From: Craterostigma plantagineum
Lineage: Eukaryota > Streptophyta > Magnoliopsida > Lamiales > Linderniaceae
Direction: 5' to 3'
NCBI GenBank assembly: GCA_027422505.1
Contig: JAPQWV010000001.1
Location: 5,208,001 to 5,272,000, forward strand
DNA: 64,000 bases
This document shows positions 21,553-32,784 of this stretch, in pieces (within the stretch, counting starts at the first letter, position 1; each line of letters opens with the position of its first letter). The notes beneath the pieces are model-generated. The model was not told the DNA's origin and searched no databases. It worked only from the letters and a program-made list of their open reading frames with translations. The translations under genes were made by a program, and so were the position numbers.

Positions 21553-22613
21553 TACCGCCCATTCTTATTACTATTTTATGTGACTGCATGTGATATAAAT
21601 AAAATCTATATACGAAAATGTCTACAAAATTTTTCCTTTTATATAAAGGAAACTCTTCTGTACAATACAAAAATATTCCTAGGACATAAATACAAGGCAG
21701 AGTGCGCATGCGTGTTCAAAATAATCTATCGGCCCGCCACTCAGGTCGCATCCATGTACACACTGCCACCTCAAAAGTCCTCCGGAAGCTTCAAAAATTG
21801 GCCTCGCACTCGTAAAGATCACGTACCGTGATCCCGTGAACCTTCAACACATAAATACGTGGAATGAGCTTATAAAGCTCAGTAAGTGAAAGCCATGCAT
21901 GTCATGCACGTGTCCTAAAATCGCAAAGGCATCCGCGCCAATGCTCCCTAGACCTCATATTTTTCCTTGTCTTGTCTTGTCTTGTCATGTAGGGCCCTCG
22001 GCTATCTTGCTATGCACCATCATGGAGCTCGAATCCACAAGGGATAAATAAATATATAAGTGGCAATACCCACTCAAGGGAGGCTAACCCTAGGGCGCCT
22101 TTTCTGTCCCAAGGTGGTTTCATACGCCACGCGGACGCTTCACACTTGTAGCCTAACCTGAGATAGTCAACACCAGAGGTACCCTCGGTGTCGCTTACTC
22201 CCTCAGCTCGCACCCTCCAGGTTTCACGATCCGCCATGAGGGCATTAACCCTAAAATCATGTCTTGCCTTGTACATGTCATGTCTTGACGGTAGCGACAT
22301 ACGACGTCACCATGGTAGCATAGAAGAGCCGTGACTCAACTGTGAGTCGACATCAGACGCCCATATCGGCGAATTTTTATCGCTCTCAGGCGATCTATGC
22401 ACGCTCTCATATCTTGCATTTTGTACTAAACGTGCGTACATATGCTCATGTCATGAATATGCGTGTTATGCCATCATATCATATAAATAATTCATGCATG
22501 TCATGTAATGCAAATAATTCACGTAGGAAGTCACGTAATATCATAGAAACACATAACACATAATTTTATGCACATACAATTATGTGTTGTAGTTGAGACT
22601 TCCACTTACCTGG
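21553..22613. repeat. Ty3/gypsy LTR-like fragment inside MULE-1
   Basis: This segment matches 61150-62215 in the same orientation over most of its length. Shared blocks include CTTTTATATAAAGGAA, AAAAGTCCTCCGGAAGCTTC, the CTTGT pentamer run, TCACCATGGTAGCATAGAAG and TGTGTTGTAGTTG. At 61-62 kb this sequence forms most of a gypsy LTR that abuts a primer site. Here the match ends near 22613 and no second inverted arm, primer site or coding region follows. It is therefore a truncated LTR or LTR-derived fragment between the transposase and PMD parts of MULE-1. Confidence 0.75.
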
Positions 22614-22784
22614 TACTCCTTAGCTATTTAATTTAGCGTACTGTAAGTCGCTAATCTTCGAACCCTAAGTATAGAAACATATAAAATTAGGGTTTGTTAG
22701 TCTAATTACAGTTTCACTAAAATGGCTTAATTTAGAAAACCCTAGTTTCGACTTTTATGGGTTTTGAAATAGATCTTTACATGG

Positions 22785-23520
22785 GTTAAATGGATCTCGA
22801 CATAATTTTTGGCATAAATCTCGACATGACTTAAAAATGAATCTCGACATCATACATACAAAAGTTCGACATCTAAACACTACACATGATCTCGACACAA
22901 GATAAATCTCGAGCTTTAAAGTTATCGAGTTTCATGGATGTCGAGCTTCATGATTTCGACATTCATACTACTATAGAAGACTAAAGGATCTCGATATGTT
23001 GGAAATAAATCTCGAGCTTGGGTTTAGATATAAATCTCGACAAAGTATATATATAAGAATTTCGAGATATGTGTCGAGATTTTCTACAAGATGACGAGCT
23101 TTGAACAATACATAATTTCGAGATTTAAAAGAGTACACAATTCGACATTTTAACAAAATTTCAAGGTCAACCTTAGAGCTAGATTTCGACATGATTTTTA
23201 AAACTTGATCTCGACATTCTATATACATTTCGAAATCAGTACCAGATTTAAATCTCGACAAGGATCTGACATTACACTCTTAAACATTTCGACATTTCAA
23301 TTCTAAACATCTCGATATCTCGAGTTGGTTATAGAATTTCGACATGATATATATACAAGATTTCGATATGAAATTCGAGCTTCATCTCGAGATTATGTCT
23401 CGAGTTCAGTCTCGACATTCTCCTATCTTCATTTCAAGCTCGAAATCATTCCTGCAAACTAATACAGCTTCGAAATTTATCAAACTGGAAATCTTATTAC
23501 TCGACATCTAGACCTTTCGA
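22785..23520. repeat. Dispersed TCTCGACAT-like motif array
   Basis: About 735 bp of AT-rich sequence in which TCTCGACA, TTCGACAT, CTCGAG or close variants occur dozens of times at irregular spacing, mostly in one orientation. It is not a regular tandem repeat. No coding content. It lies inside MULE-1, between the LTR fragment and the PMD remnant. Confidence 0.7.
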
Positions 23521-24674
23521 TCAAAAGCCTGCTTTCTCAAGAACTGTTTGAATATGATGTTAGCTTCAACTATTCTTAAATATTTAATAATTAATTTATA
23601 TAACACCTAAACAACTAATTCTTTCGTGCCTAAGGCTCTTAAAGCATGTTACTACACAACTAAAAATACATAAGATTATGGTAGGAGTACCTATTCCAAA
23701 CTTAATAAAACCTGATTACATAAATCCTAAATTTTCTCAAAACCCTTAAATATTAAACCCGTACAAACCCTAAACATAGTTGTAACTTCTCAAGCCTAGT
23801 ATTCTCTAAAGCATGTATGGATGTAAGTAAAAACACATAGTTATGATAGAAATTATACCCTTTTTCTTAGCTTAACTTGAATAACATTTAAACTTGATCC
23901 TTTCAAACCCTCAATCGTAAACTTATGTGATATCTAAATAAATAACAGTTTTCGTGCTTAATATTTCCTAGAATATATTAATACATAGATGAAACATGAA
24001 ATTGAGTAAAAAGGTTATACCTATTCCAAGCTTTGAGTTTAGTTCGAATTCTCCTTTCTTCTTTAGACTATGCTCTCGTCAACTTCTTTTATGATACGAA
24101 TAAGTTTATTTCTTCCTTGTTCTAATCCTACTTTGCGTGTAAGAGTTGACAAATGACAAGGATATGTATTTTGCTAACACTTATCTCATTCTCAAGTAAC
24201 GGTCTTATAATATTATTATCACTATTCCTCTCCTTGTCAAGTGAACGAATTATATGATGATACTATATCCTAGCTCCATGTAATACTATTATAATAATAT
24301 TAGATATAATTTCCCCATGACTAAGTAATCGAGCCACATGATAGTTCTAATTCTTATGTCTCTAAATAACTGTAATAATTATTACTATGTATATTTCCTC
24401 ATAGCCAAGAAATCGAGCTCATCTTATTAGGTTTCTAAGTCTTAAAATCCGTTCTAATCACCTCAGAAATTTATTCTATTAGGTTAGAATTTCATAATGG
24501 CACACAATTAAATAAGCACATCATATGCAGTCACATAGACATATAATAATGCAGGCAAATTTATTGGCCGGCTTACTTACGGGACTCGGGTATTACACAC
24601 AACTCTTGATACAAACACGCAAGCACAGCACTTCCCCAGCTGTAGTCGCGGACCTCGTCGATGCGCTCCAAAAA
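23521..24674. other. Non-coding interior of MULE-1
   Basis: AT-rich. I see loose repeats of a CAAGTAA(C/T)CGA-like phrase around 24190-24420 but no recognisable gene. Confidence 0.4.
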
Positions 24675-25311
24675 TTATAGGTAATTGAGATTAACCCGTG
24701 AGCCGCTTTTATTGGGAAACAAAACGCATCCAATCAACAACAGCGCATATCCGTGTGCCCTTTCATCGACTACGTCCTCTGTACTGTCATCAGTAACTGG
24801 ATTCTCAAGTAACCAGTTACTCAACGCCATTACACTCATCTTAGACGGGCTATCGAAATCTCGATCCTCTGGCGCAAATCCCGTCATCATATGACAATAA
24901 GCCGACCACTAGGACTTGCTCCTCGCATAAGCAACTCCAGTAACAGCTTCTCCCTCGATCGGTAAGCGCCATAAAGTACCAACAACCAGCAAGGTCACGG
25001 TGGCTTCTCCTACCGAGAGATGGAAGGTGTGTGTCTCGCTACGCCATCGCTCAACTAAAGCTGTGATGAGATGTGGGCCACCTTCTGAGATTTACAACTA
25101 TATACGCCGTAAAACCCCATCGACTCCAGCTTTCTAAGTACGCGAAGATGAATTTCTCTCGGGTTGCCCGCCGTACCCCATACAGAACCTCTGGACCCCT
25201 CGTTCGAAGGGTAACGTCAAGCAAATTCTCATCTCGAAAAATAAAAGAGGAACGATGCGCCTGTTGTTGCGTCAACAAAGACGAATTCCTCCCCATAGAG
25301 TGAAGTCTCAT
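24675..25311 (-). pseudogene. Plant-mobile-domain (aminotransferase-like) gene remnant in MULE-1
   Basis: The upstream frame (25051-25311) reads SLLTQQQAHRSSFIFRDE and LDVTLRTRGPEVLYGV. In a second frame follow HLITALVERWRSETHTFHL, GEATVTL and LPIEGEAVTG, and at 24675-24890 MALSNWLLENPV and GYALLLIGCVLFPNKSGSRV. These are diagnostic of the plant mobile domain (PF10536; MAIN/MAIL1-like and many transposon copies). There are frame breaks near 25070 and a stop near 24908, so it is degraded. PMD proteins are nuclear in the host cases studied. Transposon copies are of unknown role. It shares the HLITALVERWR.ETHTFH block with the remnant in MULE-2. Confidence 0.8.
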
Positions 25312-25514
25312 CCATCTTGAAATATAAAAAACACTACTTAATAACGATCAACGAATAATGCTACTAGTTAAGGACCAAATTTTAATGCTCGAACGACATC
25401 CGGCGTTTAACATCGATGACTACTAGTAACGATGTTTAACATCGACTCACACCAGTGACGACAACCGTCGACCAACGTTTTTAACACTCGCAACTATGTG
25501 ACGAGTAGAGCTGA

Positions 25515-25775
25515 AATAGTGGATGGCCCGGCCTGCTCGACTCGATTTTTAGCGGGTTGGGTCAGGCTGGCCAGAAATTAAACGGGCCTAAGATTCTTAG
25601 GCCCAGACCCATTATGTGATGGGCTGGGCCAGCCCATCGGGCTAACAGGCCTAATTTTTTGCCTGTGACCCGTTAGCCCGCCGCGCCTGATGGGTCGGGC
25701 CAATAGGCCCAATATTTTGGGGTCAATAAATTTAGGCCCAAACCAGTTTTTTGGGCCGGGCCGATTTAGCCCATG
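25515..25775. repeat. GGGCC/GGCCC-rich segment, possible hAT-related fragment
   Basis: Many short direct and inverted GGCCCA / TGGGCC / CGGGCC words within 260 bp, starting near GCTGAAATAGTGG. This kind of segment is common at the ends of plant hAT elements. I could not pair termini or find an 8-bp duplication, so the class is tentative. Confidence 0.35.
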
Positions 25776-26253
25776 GGCGACAACCACATCGAAGATAGTC
25801 GGCGACGCAACGATGTCACGATCACCGGCAACGAACAACAAGCCGGCGACGAAGCCGTCACCGGTCGAAATGGCCGGCGAGATCCGGCCAATTCGCCCGA
25901 GGGAAAAAAAACCAAAATTAACCTAAATCGTCCACACCCAGCACCAACGGCGGCCACATCCGTGGTCAGCCCGCCCAAGACGTCCCCGTCGTCGCGCCGT
26001 AGGGCCGCCGGAGAGCCTCGCCGGCAAAAAAGCGAAATTAGAAAAAAAAAATTCAAAATATTTGAAGCAAATGAACATACCTCACGATATTGGAAGGAAA
26101 TGAAGATTCTAGCCTTGAAATCACGGGATTTGGGGTAGGAATTATCGAAATTTGACGGAACGTGCGATGGGGAAGAAAGGAAGAGAAAAAAAAAAAGAAG
26201 AGAGGAGGAAGGAGAAGAAGAAGAAAAAAGAGAAAGGATTTTGACCGTCCGAC
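25776..26253. other. GC-rich then purine-rich spacer of MULE-1
   Basis: The first 250 bp is GC-rich with CCGGCGA-type words, and the last 100 bp before the TIR is nearly pure purine (GAAGAAGAAAAAAG). Open frames on both strands have low-complexity composition and no recognisable domain. It sits on the 5' side of the PMD remnant, as does a GC-rich tract in MULE-2, so it may be an old promoter/leader. Confidence 0.4.
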
Positions 26254-26388
26254 TGAACGCGCCACTTCGTCTGGCGCGTTTAGAACGCGTCACACGAAGT
26301 GGCGCGTTCACCTATTTTTGAAATACCCGTGAAAATCATATTATTTCGGATATCCCATTTCAAAATTGCATTACTTTTGAAAAAAGCC
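26254..26388 (-). repeat. MULE-1 right terminal inverted repeat
   Basis: About 135 bp that, read on the minus strand from 26388, matches the reassembled left TIR (661-735 plus 18565-18653). It contains two palindromic units built from GAACGCGCCACTTCGT-like sequence and its complement. The adjacent 26389-26397 is the target duplication. Confidence 0.87.
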
Positions 26389-26397
26389 ACTTGTCTC

Positions 26398-28418
26398 TCC
26401 ATCTGTTTTCACACACAAACACACACATACTGCTTATTTTAATGGAAGTCAGAAACATGAACAGAGATGCTTTTATGCTTGTTGAAAATTGGGAATTTGC
26501 CACTTTTAATTTGCCATACATCTAAATTGAAACTATGAATCTTGTTAAAGATTCGTCATATTTTCCATGTCTATACCCCGCGTCATTTCCTATTTCCAAT
26601 AATAATAACTAGGATTCTCTACACACTCAAACGTGTGTACATATATAAATATATAATACTAAATTTTAATTAAAAATAGCTAATTAAAATTATCTTTGAA
26701 TTTAATTATGTATACATAAATAATAAAATTAAGGATATGAGAATTAACTAAAAATAATAATTAAAAGATATTGTGTAAATTTTTAAATTTTATTATTAAT
26801 TTTGTTTTGTGAAATTGTTAGACAAGGGGCAGTTTATAGTCAGCACTGGCGCTTAATAGAATAGATAATAATCAGATATCTTACTTTTTATGGTGGTTGA
26901 GATATTAAGTAAAATATATTTTTTCAGCACCTCAAAATGTTTAAAACATAAGGTGAGCACCATATCATTCCTATATATATATTATATATATAGTAGTTTT
27001 TACCCATGCAATGCAAGGTATTAATTATTTGTAATTATTGTATGTTAATAAATCATTAATATGTGTGATAGTAGGTAGTTATTGTGGAATTGAGATGTGG
27101 TAGTGGATTTTTTTTTCTGTTTTTATTATGTAATTTATTTTTTAACTTAAGGAACAAGTGGCTAAGATAAGAGAGAATTGCAAAAATAGTTAAGTTTCAA
27201 ACTTGATTGCAAAACTAGTTAACTTTTTAAAACTTGTGCAAAACTTTTTAATTATTTTTATTTTCTCTATTCACCACAAATTATTTAAAATTCTAAATCT
27301 TCACCGTTATTATCTTACATTAGCATATAAATTGACAATAATATATTTTAACCCCAATTCAATTTAAAAAATTTGAAGTCCTCAAAATATGTAAACTTAG
27401 GTAAGTGTATTTAAACGGTTCAAGTTCCCAATGTGAAATTGCCTTTCTATTGAACCAAAAACTCGCGTCGGTGTATTGTTTGGAATCGGTTGGAGCCGGT
27501 GTCGGTTTCGAACTCAAACCATTAATTTTGAATTTTTTTAATATTGTTTACTTTCCATTTCTAATTGAAAAATAAATTTGAATTTCTTAATAATGTACAA
27601 AATTATATTACGAAATTACAAAATTGAGGAAGATTCGAGAGAGATCGAATGAGGAAAACGTGTGAAAAACCAGAATAAATTCCCAATATTTACAAGCAAA
27701 AAAAAAAACAGTAATATGATCGTTGAGTTAAAAAGCAACAAATGAACAAATTCCATACGTATGATAAAATATATGTAGGAAATTAAAACAACAACTGTTA
27801 TAAGATATATGTTATATATATGTATAATAAATTATATAGATAATAAACAAAATAACATTCAACTGTGTAGGAGTTTTTTGTTAAATAGGATTAGTTTTGT
27901 GTGAAATTAAAAAAAGGGGATTCTAGGTTTTTTAATTAAAAAAAAAGGATTGAGTCTTGAAAAAAATCGAAGGTTTGATTATCATTTTGATCCGCTCGAC
28001 TGAAATTTCATGTAGAAATGAGTTGTTAATCGATGGGTTCGTGATTATTAAATGAAGTGTAAGTCTACATTAAACATATTAACCCCAAATCTAAGTGAAT
28101 TTTCGTGTTTCTGAGTCTCAAATCGACGTTTTCGAACAGAAATCGGTTTATTCGGGTTTTTATTCGAATTATTCGACCTCGGATTGAGTTACTCGAATAA
28201 CATTTGGGTAGAAAATTAGCATTTATTCGGGTAAAAAAATCGAATTGAAAATTCAAATAATTATTTTTTTTTTCGATTTGTTTCACTCGAATTACTTATT
28301 CGAATTTTCTTTTTCTCGAAAAAATCTGTTTAAATTGGGATATTTGGATAACTTTCGCTCCACTTCCTTTTGTTTAATAAAATTAGGAAAGGCTCCCTTC
28401 CAACTACGTATGATGTTC
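26398..28418. other. AT-rich intergenic region
   Basis: No gene seen. A TAGTAGTTTTTACCCATGCAATGCA phrase near 26990-27020 resembles, imperfectly, the Helitron-like terminus at 35.48 kb. Confidence 0.5.
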
Positions 28419-29420
28419 CTATGACTTACACATATCAAGTAATTTCTTCCTAGATTCAACGATCTCATCATAAAAGTCATCTAGCTCTGACACTAGACTC
28501 TCACTCTCCACCTTCAAAGCCCCAAACAAGCCCTTCAACCTCTCAGCTCCCTCCCTCACGCCGCGGCCGCCGCCGCGACACGGCGGTCTCCGATCGATCT
28601 CCGCAGCCAGCTCCTCCACGCCGGCCTTCGTCCTCCTGAACTCCTGAAGCAGCACCGCGCCGCCGGCGACGACCACCTCGCGAGAAATCCTCTGGTGCAG
28701 CTTCGCCGCCGAGACCATGAAGCTCGGACCCACGACGGCGGCGCATCCGTCGGCGGCGGACGCCTTGAACGGCGACGACGAGACTAATCCGCCGAGGAGG
28801 ATGGCGAGGAGAAGCGAGGCGACGTTCCTCATAGCGTAGAGTGCTCCGCTGAAGCCATTGAATCCGTTGAGCTTCGATTCAGTCGCAGGTTTTTCGTCGA
28901 GCTTTAAGGATGTAGTAAGGTCGTCGATTCTTGCCTCCATGAAAGCTCCGTTTTCGTACTCGAGGTTCGACGCTCGTGTGCGGACCTTTTTGTGAAAATT
29001 CAAATTAAAAAATTCAATCTTTTTTCTTAAAAGAAAAAGACATAGAAGAGATTCTTAGTTCACCTGTCTGAGAATCTGTGGATTCAAAGCTCTGCGCCCA
29101 TCAATAAGCATCGAAATGGCGTTGATCCCATAAGAACAGTAGCCTTCCATCTTAGAAACGCCGACTTTTATTACTTTGCAGATCTCCCAAATCCTCGAAC
29201 TCTCATCAATGTACTCGCCGAGCCACCGCTCGCCGGCGGGCAAACGGAGTTTCACGGCGAGGTTGCTCAGATGATAGTGGGATGATCTGAGCAGGGTAAG
29301 AACTCTATGTAAGAACTTGGCAGACATGAAATCGTCGGCATCGACGGCGTTTCTCAGTTCGTCGATGCCTCTTGTTAGGAATTTGTGGAAGCCATTTACA
29401 GACGAGGAAGAAGGTTCCAT
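28419..29420 (-). CDS. BYPASS1-like (BPS1 family) protein, two exons
   Basis: Exon 1 runs 29420-29064 and exon 2 runs 28985-28419. The intron is 78 bp with a CAG|GTGAAC donor and an AAAAG|GTCC acceptor. The product is 307 residues. Exon 1 encodes a helical segment with FMSAKFLHRVLTLLRSSHYH, LRLPAGERWLGEYIDESSRI and KVIKVGVSKMEGYCSYG. Exon 2 has ESKLNGFNGFSGALYAMRNV followed by a hydrophobic stretch ASLLLAILLGGLV, and ends with FYDEIVESRKKLLDMC. This layout resembles plant BPS1-type proteins (Arabidopsis BYPASS1 restrains a root-derived signal). The hydrophobic stretch may be a membrane anchor. The 28540-28760 part is very GC-rich with Gly/Arg codons. The family assignment is from memory of motif layout. 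Confidence 0.62.
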
Positions 29421-30224
29421 TTATTGAGTGGAATATAGAGATCATTTTATATTACATACGGAATGGGTTATTTATATTACTAAGTCAGGGCGAGATTGTG
29501 AGATAGAAAATGCTTTTTTTTTCCATTTTCTTTTATTGTATCGTATAATTTACGTGGCAAATGTGTCGACTTTAGTGATTAAATTTTATAATTACGTATC
29601 TGTGTATACAAAACAAATTTGCTAAAGTACCATAGATTAGATTTAAAGCTAATTATTACGTAACAATCAATTAGTAGTGAACATTTTTCAAGACACGACA
29701 CCAAGTTGTAAGCTAAGATTAATCAATACGGTGACAGCTGTCACCTTGTAATGACATGCATGCATTTTCTAATTTAGGACAAACAATTATAATAAAGACG
29801 GGCACTTAACCATGCTTGCCACTCAATATATGCGCATATATAACTACTATGTCTATATATATAATGTCTGTTCTTTCCACCCAAGTAAAAATCACCACAA
29901 TTTACATTATATACTGTTCATTTTGAGCTTAGTCGTAACAGTTCGTGAGCTTGAATAAGTTTATTAGTTAATTTATTTAAATTTTAAACTTCGATATTTA
30001 AATTTGACTTAGAGCCTAATATTGAATTTTCGAGTTGAGCTTGCCCTTGTTTACATTACATATCTATTCTATTTTTAGGGGTTTGGGGCGAGTATGAATT
30101 GCTAATTGATCCGTCAATTTCACAAAAAAATAATAATTAAATTTAAAAAATTATCCACTATATTTTATTTATTACTTTTAATTAATCACTATTTTTAGTT
30201 AATTTCCATACTTTTAATTGTATA

Positions 30225-30258
<34 letters not shown>

Positions 30259-30710
30259 GTTTTAGGTGTGAGGTCGAGTATAAATAAATTGTTAATTGGT
30301 CTGTCAATTTCACAAAAACAAATTAATAATTAAATTTAAAAATTTATCCAATATCTTTTAATTACTAGTTTTAGTTAATCACTATTTTTAGTTAATCTTA
30401 TATTACTAAAGAAATGTAAGTGTCCTCATATGCTGTCACGTGTCCCATAATAATTAATTCTGCCACGTGTCTCATAATAATTAATTATAATAAATTAAAC
30501 ATATAATAAAATATGAAAAACTATCTACCGTCACACTATTCACAGTAATTAAAGGTGCTTTTAAAGTTTCGGACCCGAGTAAGTTAAAAGAGAAAAAGGA
30601 CATAGATTTTGGAGCTTTTCAGGCTTTTATGTAGCCCACAATGGAATAATTCTTCTGTTACACCAATGCACGAAATCAGAGCTAAGATCTTTAATGGTTA
30701 TTCTATTTAC
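29421..30710. other. Intergenic region with an imperfect tandem duplication
   Basis: No gene seen. About 30075-30210 and 30260-30398 are diverged direct copies (GTCAATTTCACAAAAA, AATTAAATTTAAAAA, TTAATCACTATTTTTAGTTAAT), separated by an (AT)n run at about 30224-30251. The upstream part contains the likely promoter of the BYPASS1-like gene. Confidence 0.55.
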
Positions 30711-30712
30711 TA

Positions 30713-30954
30713 CTCCCTCTGTCCCATGATTTTTATCACATTTCTCAGTGGGCACGGATATTAAAGTTATATTATTATAATAATATAGTACATTGAAAAG
30801 GTAAAAAAGTGTATATTTTGACACGTCTTTTAAGAATATTTAATATTATTATATTGATTGTTTGTGATAATTTTTTACCAAAAAAGGAAATGTGATAAAG
30901 TTAGTGGGACGCCCGGAATGGAAAAATGTGATAAAATTAGTGGGACGGAGGGAG
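30713..30954. mobile_element. Stowaway-type MITE
   Basis: 242 bp, starting CTCCCTCTGTCCCATGA and ending GTGGGACGGAGGGAG, so the termini are inverted repeats. TA lies on each side (30711-30712 and 30955-30956). This terminus and the TA duplication are hallmarks of plant Stowaway MITEs (Tc1/mariner superfamily). There is a second inner block GTGGGACGCCCGGAATGG near the right end. No coding capacity. Confidence 0.88.
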
Positions 30955-30956
30955 TA

Positions 30957-31518
30957 TTATTTTGGTAACTTTTTTTTTCGACTGCATCTACATTCTACAC
31001 TTCCTTCGCGTTAAAAACTAGAAATAAAATCGGCGTCCTTCTTTAACCTATATTAATTTGTATACTTGTACTTTTCATAAATTTGAAATCTTATCGTGGA
31101 AAATTATTGTTCAAATAATTTTTTTTCTCCCTTCTCTAAAATGTACTTATGTACGAACTAAATTCCTTTTTATGAAGATAACATTTTATCTAAGTTACAA
31201 ATTTTCCGATAGTGCTTCCAAATAAAAGCTGGCTACCATTCAACTCCATTCAGATAAGGAGACCTAAAATAATAAAAGATGCAGCAAAATTAATTAAAGA
31301 AGGGGCTCATAGCTCAAATCGCCAACCTATATACATGTGCATGGGAAACTTTCGTAAATCGTACCTTCGTAAAAGCTAAAACAATCAATCAAAAAATAAA
31401 AAATAAAATTTACTTTTTTAGCTTTGGCGGCTCATCGTAGCTTAGGGCAATAAATATGCGTCAGAATAACGTATTCTATTTTCTTAATGTTTTTTAGTGA
31501 CTAACCAATATTTGCTAT
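30957..31518. other. AT-rich intergenic region
   Basis: No gene or clear repeat seen between the MITE and MULE-2. Confidence 0.5.
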
Positions 31519-31527
31519 ACAAACATT

Positions 31528-31605
31528 GGTATTTTTATTAAAATAAACAAAAAAAAATAACACATTAACGAAATAATCGTGAAACGAAAACCATTAATAA
31601 AATAC
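31528..31605 (+). repeat. MULE-2 left terminal inverted repeat
   Basis: AT-rich 78 bp with AAACGAAAACCATTAATAAA near its inner end. It matches the reverse complement of 33895-33970 with several mismatches. Confidence 0.75.
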
Positions 31606-32107
31606 AGCAACTCAGTACTCTTTTTTTACGAGTTAGTAACTCGTATAATATAAATACGAATTACTCGTACAACGTGGCCCGCTGACCTGACGTGGCTTTC
31701 GTGTTAAAACGTTGACACGTAACTTGTATTATCTATTTACGAGATAGAAAATCGTATACTAAACATACGAGTTAGTCCATTTACACGACACGGTGGCCAG
31801 CTGACCTGACATGGCAAAAAATTTGGACGTAACTCGTAAAAAATAAATACGAATTACGTCCGTGGCCAACCACCCGCATGACCATGCAGTGTTAGTTAAT
31901 AATGGAAGTATCTCGTATTTAGCATACGAGTTACTCGAATTATTGCAATAATTCATGCAATAATTAGAGTAACTCGTATGTATTATTTACGAGTTACGTG
32001 CGACTTGCATGTTGGTGCAATAATGCACGTAACTCGTATTTATTACATATGATTTACATCTCTATAAATACCCCCACCCCTTTCGATTTTTAAAACACAA
32101 CACAAAA

Positions 32108-32780
32108 ATGGTGTCGAGTCGGGTACAAGTCATAGTATATTTCGCGGTGAGATAATTCAATCATCTGATCCTGTCGTCAGTTATAGTATCCGTCATATTG
32201 CGTATAGGCGAATTCGTCGCAACACCAATTTTTCTGTGTATGTCATTGTTGTTCGAAATTACGGGTGCTGATAGCAGTCGTTGTTCGTTAATTGTCCAGG
32301 GGAAAAATGAATACTTTCAACATTCCCGCCTCCTTCATCAGTTATTCATCTCCAACGACAACGATTTACACTTTTTCATCCATCTCGTTCGGAGAACAAT
32401 TGTGTTGATGTTTTATTGAAATAATTGAAAATTCAAGTTTTGATTTGAATGAAGAGCTTCATCGGAATTTTGAAGTTGGTTCTTCGAGTTATACATGTCC
32501 GGATTTTCCCGACATTGTCTCAGTTACGGTAGGGTTCAGCAATGTTTCCCTGTAGATGCCCACGCATGGTGTTCCATTCAATATGCCGGAATCCGTGTCA
32601 GAACCCGAGCCTGATTTCGTGCCTGAACCAGAGGAAGACGTTGATGTTAGTGATTCGGAAGCAGACGATGAGGATCCACTGGCCGAGTTACCCGATCCCA
32701 ACGAACCCGACGAGAACAATCACGACGATGCGCCAGATGATACCACTCCACTGGACTCTGCTGCTCCAACAATCAACTCG
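32108..32780 (+). pseudogene. MULE-2 transposase, N-terminal fragment
   Basis: Starts ATG GTG TCG with SSRVQVIVYF, typical of the N terminus of MuDR-type transposases. After a frame change near 32150 it continues with an EIIQSSDP-like segment. About 450 bp later comes an acidic block (DVSDSEADDEDPLAELPD, DENNHDD) that corresponds to the acidic block of the MULE-1 transposase. Nothing of the DNA-binding or DDE region is present. The plus-strand sequence then runs into the antisense of a PMD gene near 32780. Confidence 0.65.
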
Positions 32781-32784
32781 CTAA

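Larger units (their letters stand above)
661..26388 (-). mobile_element. MULE-1: large Mutator-like DNA transposon carrying transposase and PMD genes, split by nested retroelements
   Basis: Both ends begin with the same sequence, GGCTTTTTTCAAAA-like. The left end reads inward from 661 and the right end reads inward from 26388 on the minus strand. The flanks are the identical 9-mer ACTTGTCTC at 652-660 and 26389-26397, the duplication length typical of Mutator-like elements. Without the nested retroelements the element is about 7.9 kb. Inside lie, on the minus strand, a decayed MuDR-type transposase (19010-21394) and a plant-mobile-domain gene remnant (24675-25311), with a gypsy LTR-like fragment between them. 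The coding parts contain several frameshifts and at least one in-frame stop, so it is probably not autonomous now. Confidence 0.9.

Noticed and set aside
25766..26311. 181-codon minus-strand frame rich in Ser, Phe and Arg in MULE-1
   Set aside because: It runs through the TIR and a purine-rich tract; low-complexity composition without a recognisable domain.
30224..30251. (AT)n run as an origin or structural element
   Set aside because: An ordinary microsatellite between two diverged direct repeats.
30395..30560. Possible Helitron 5' end (TCTTATATTACTAAAG, CACGTGTC repeats)
   Set aside because: The pattern is suggestive but no hairpin/CTRR terminus could be paired with it in the same orientation.
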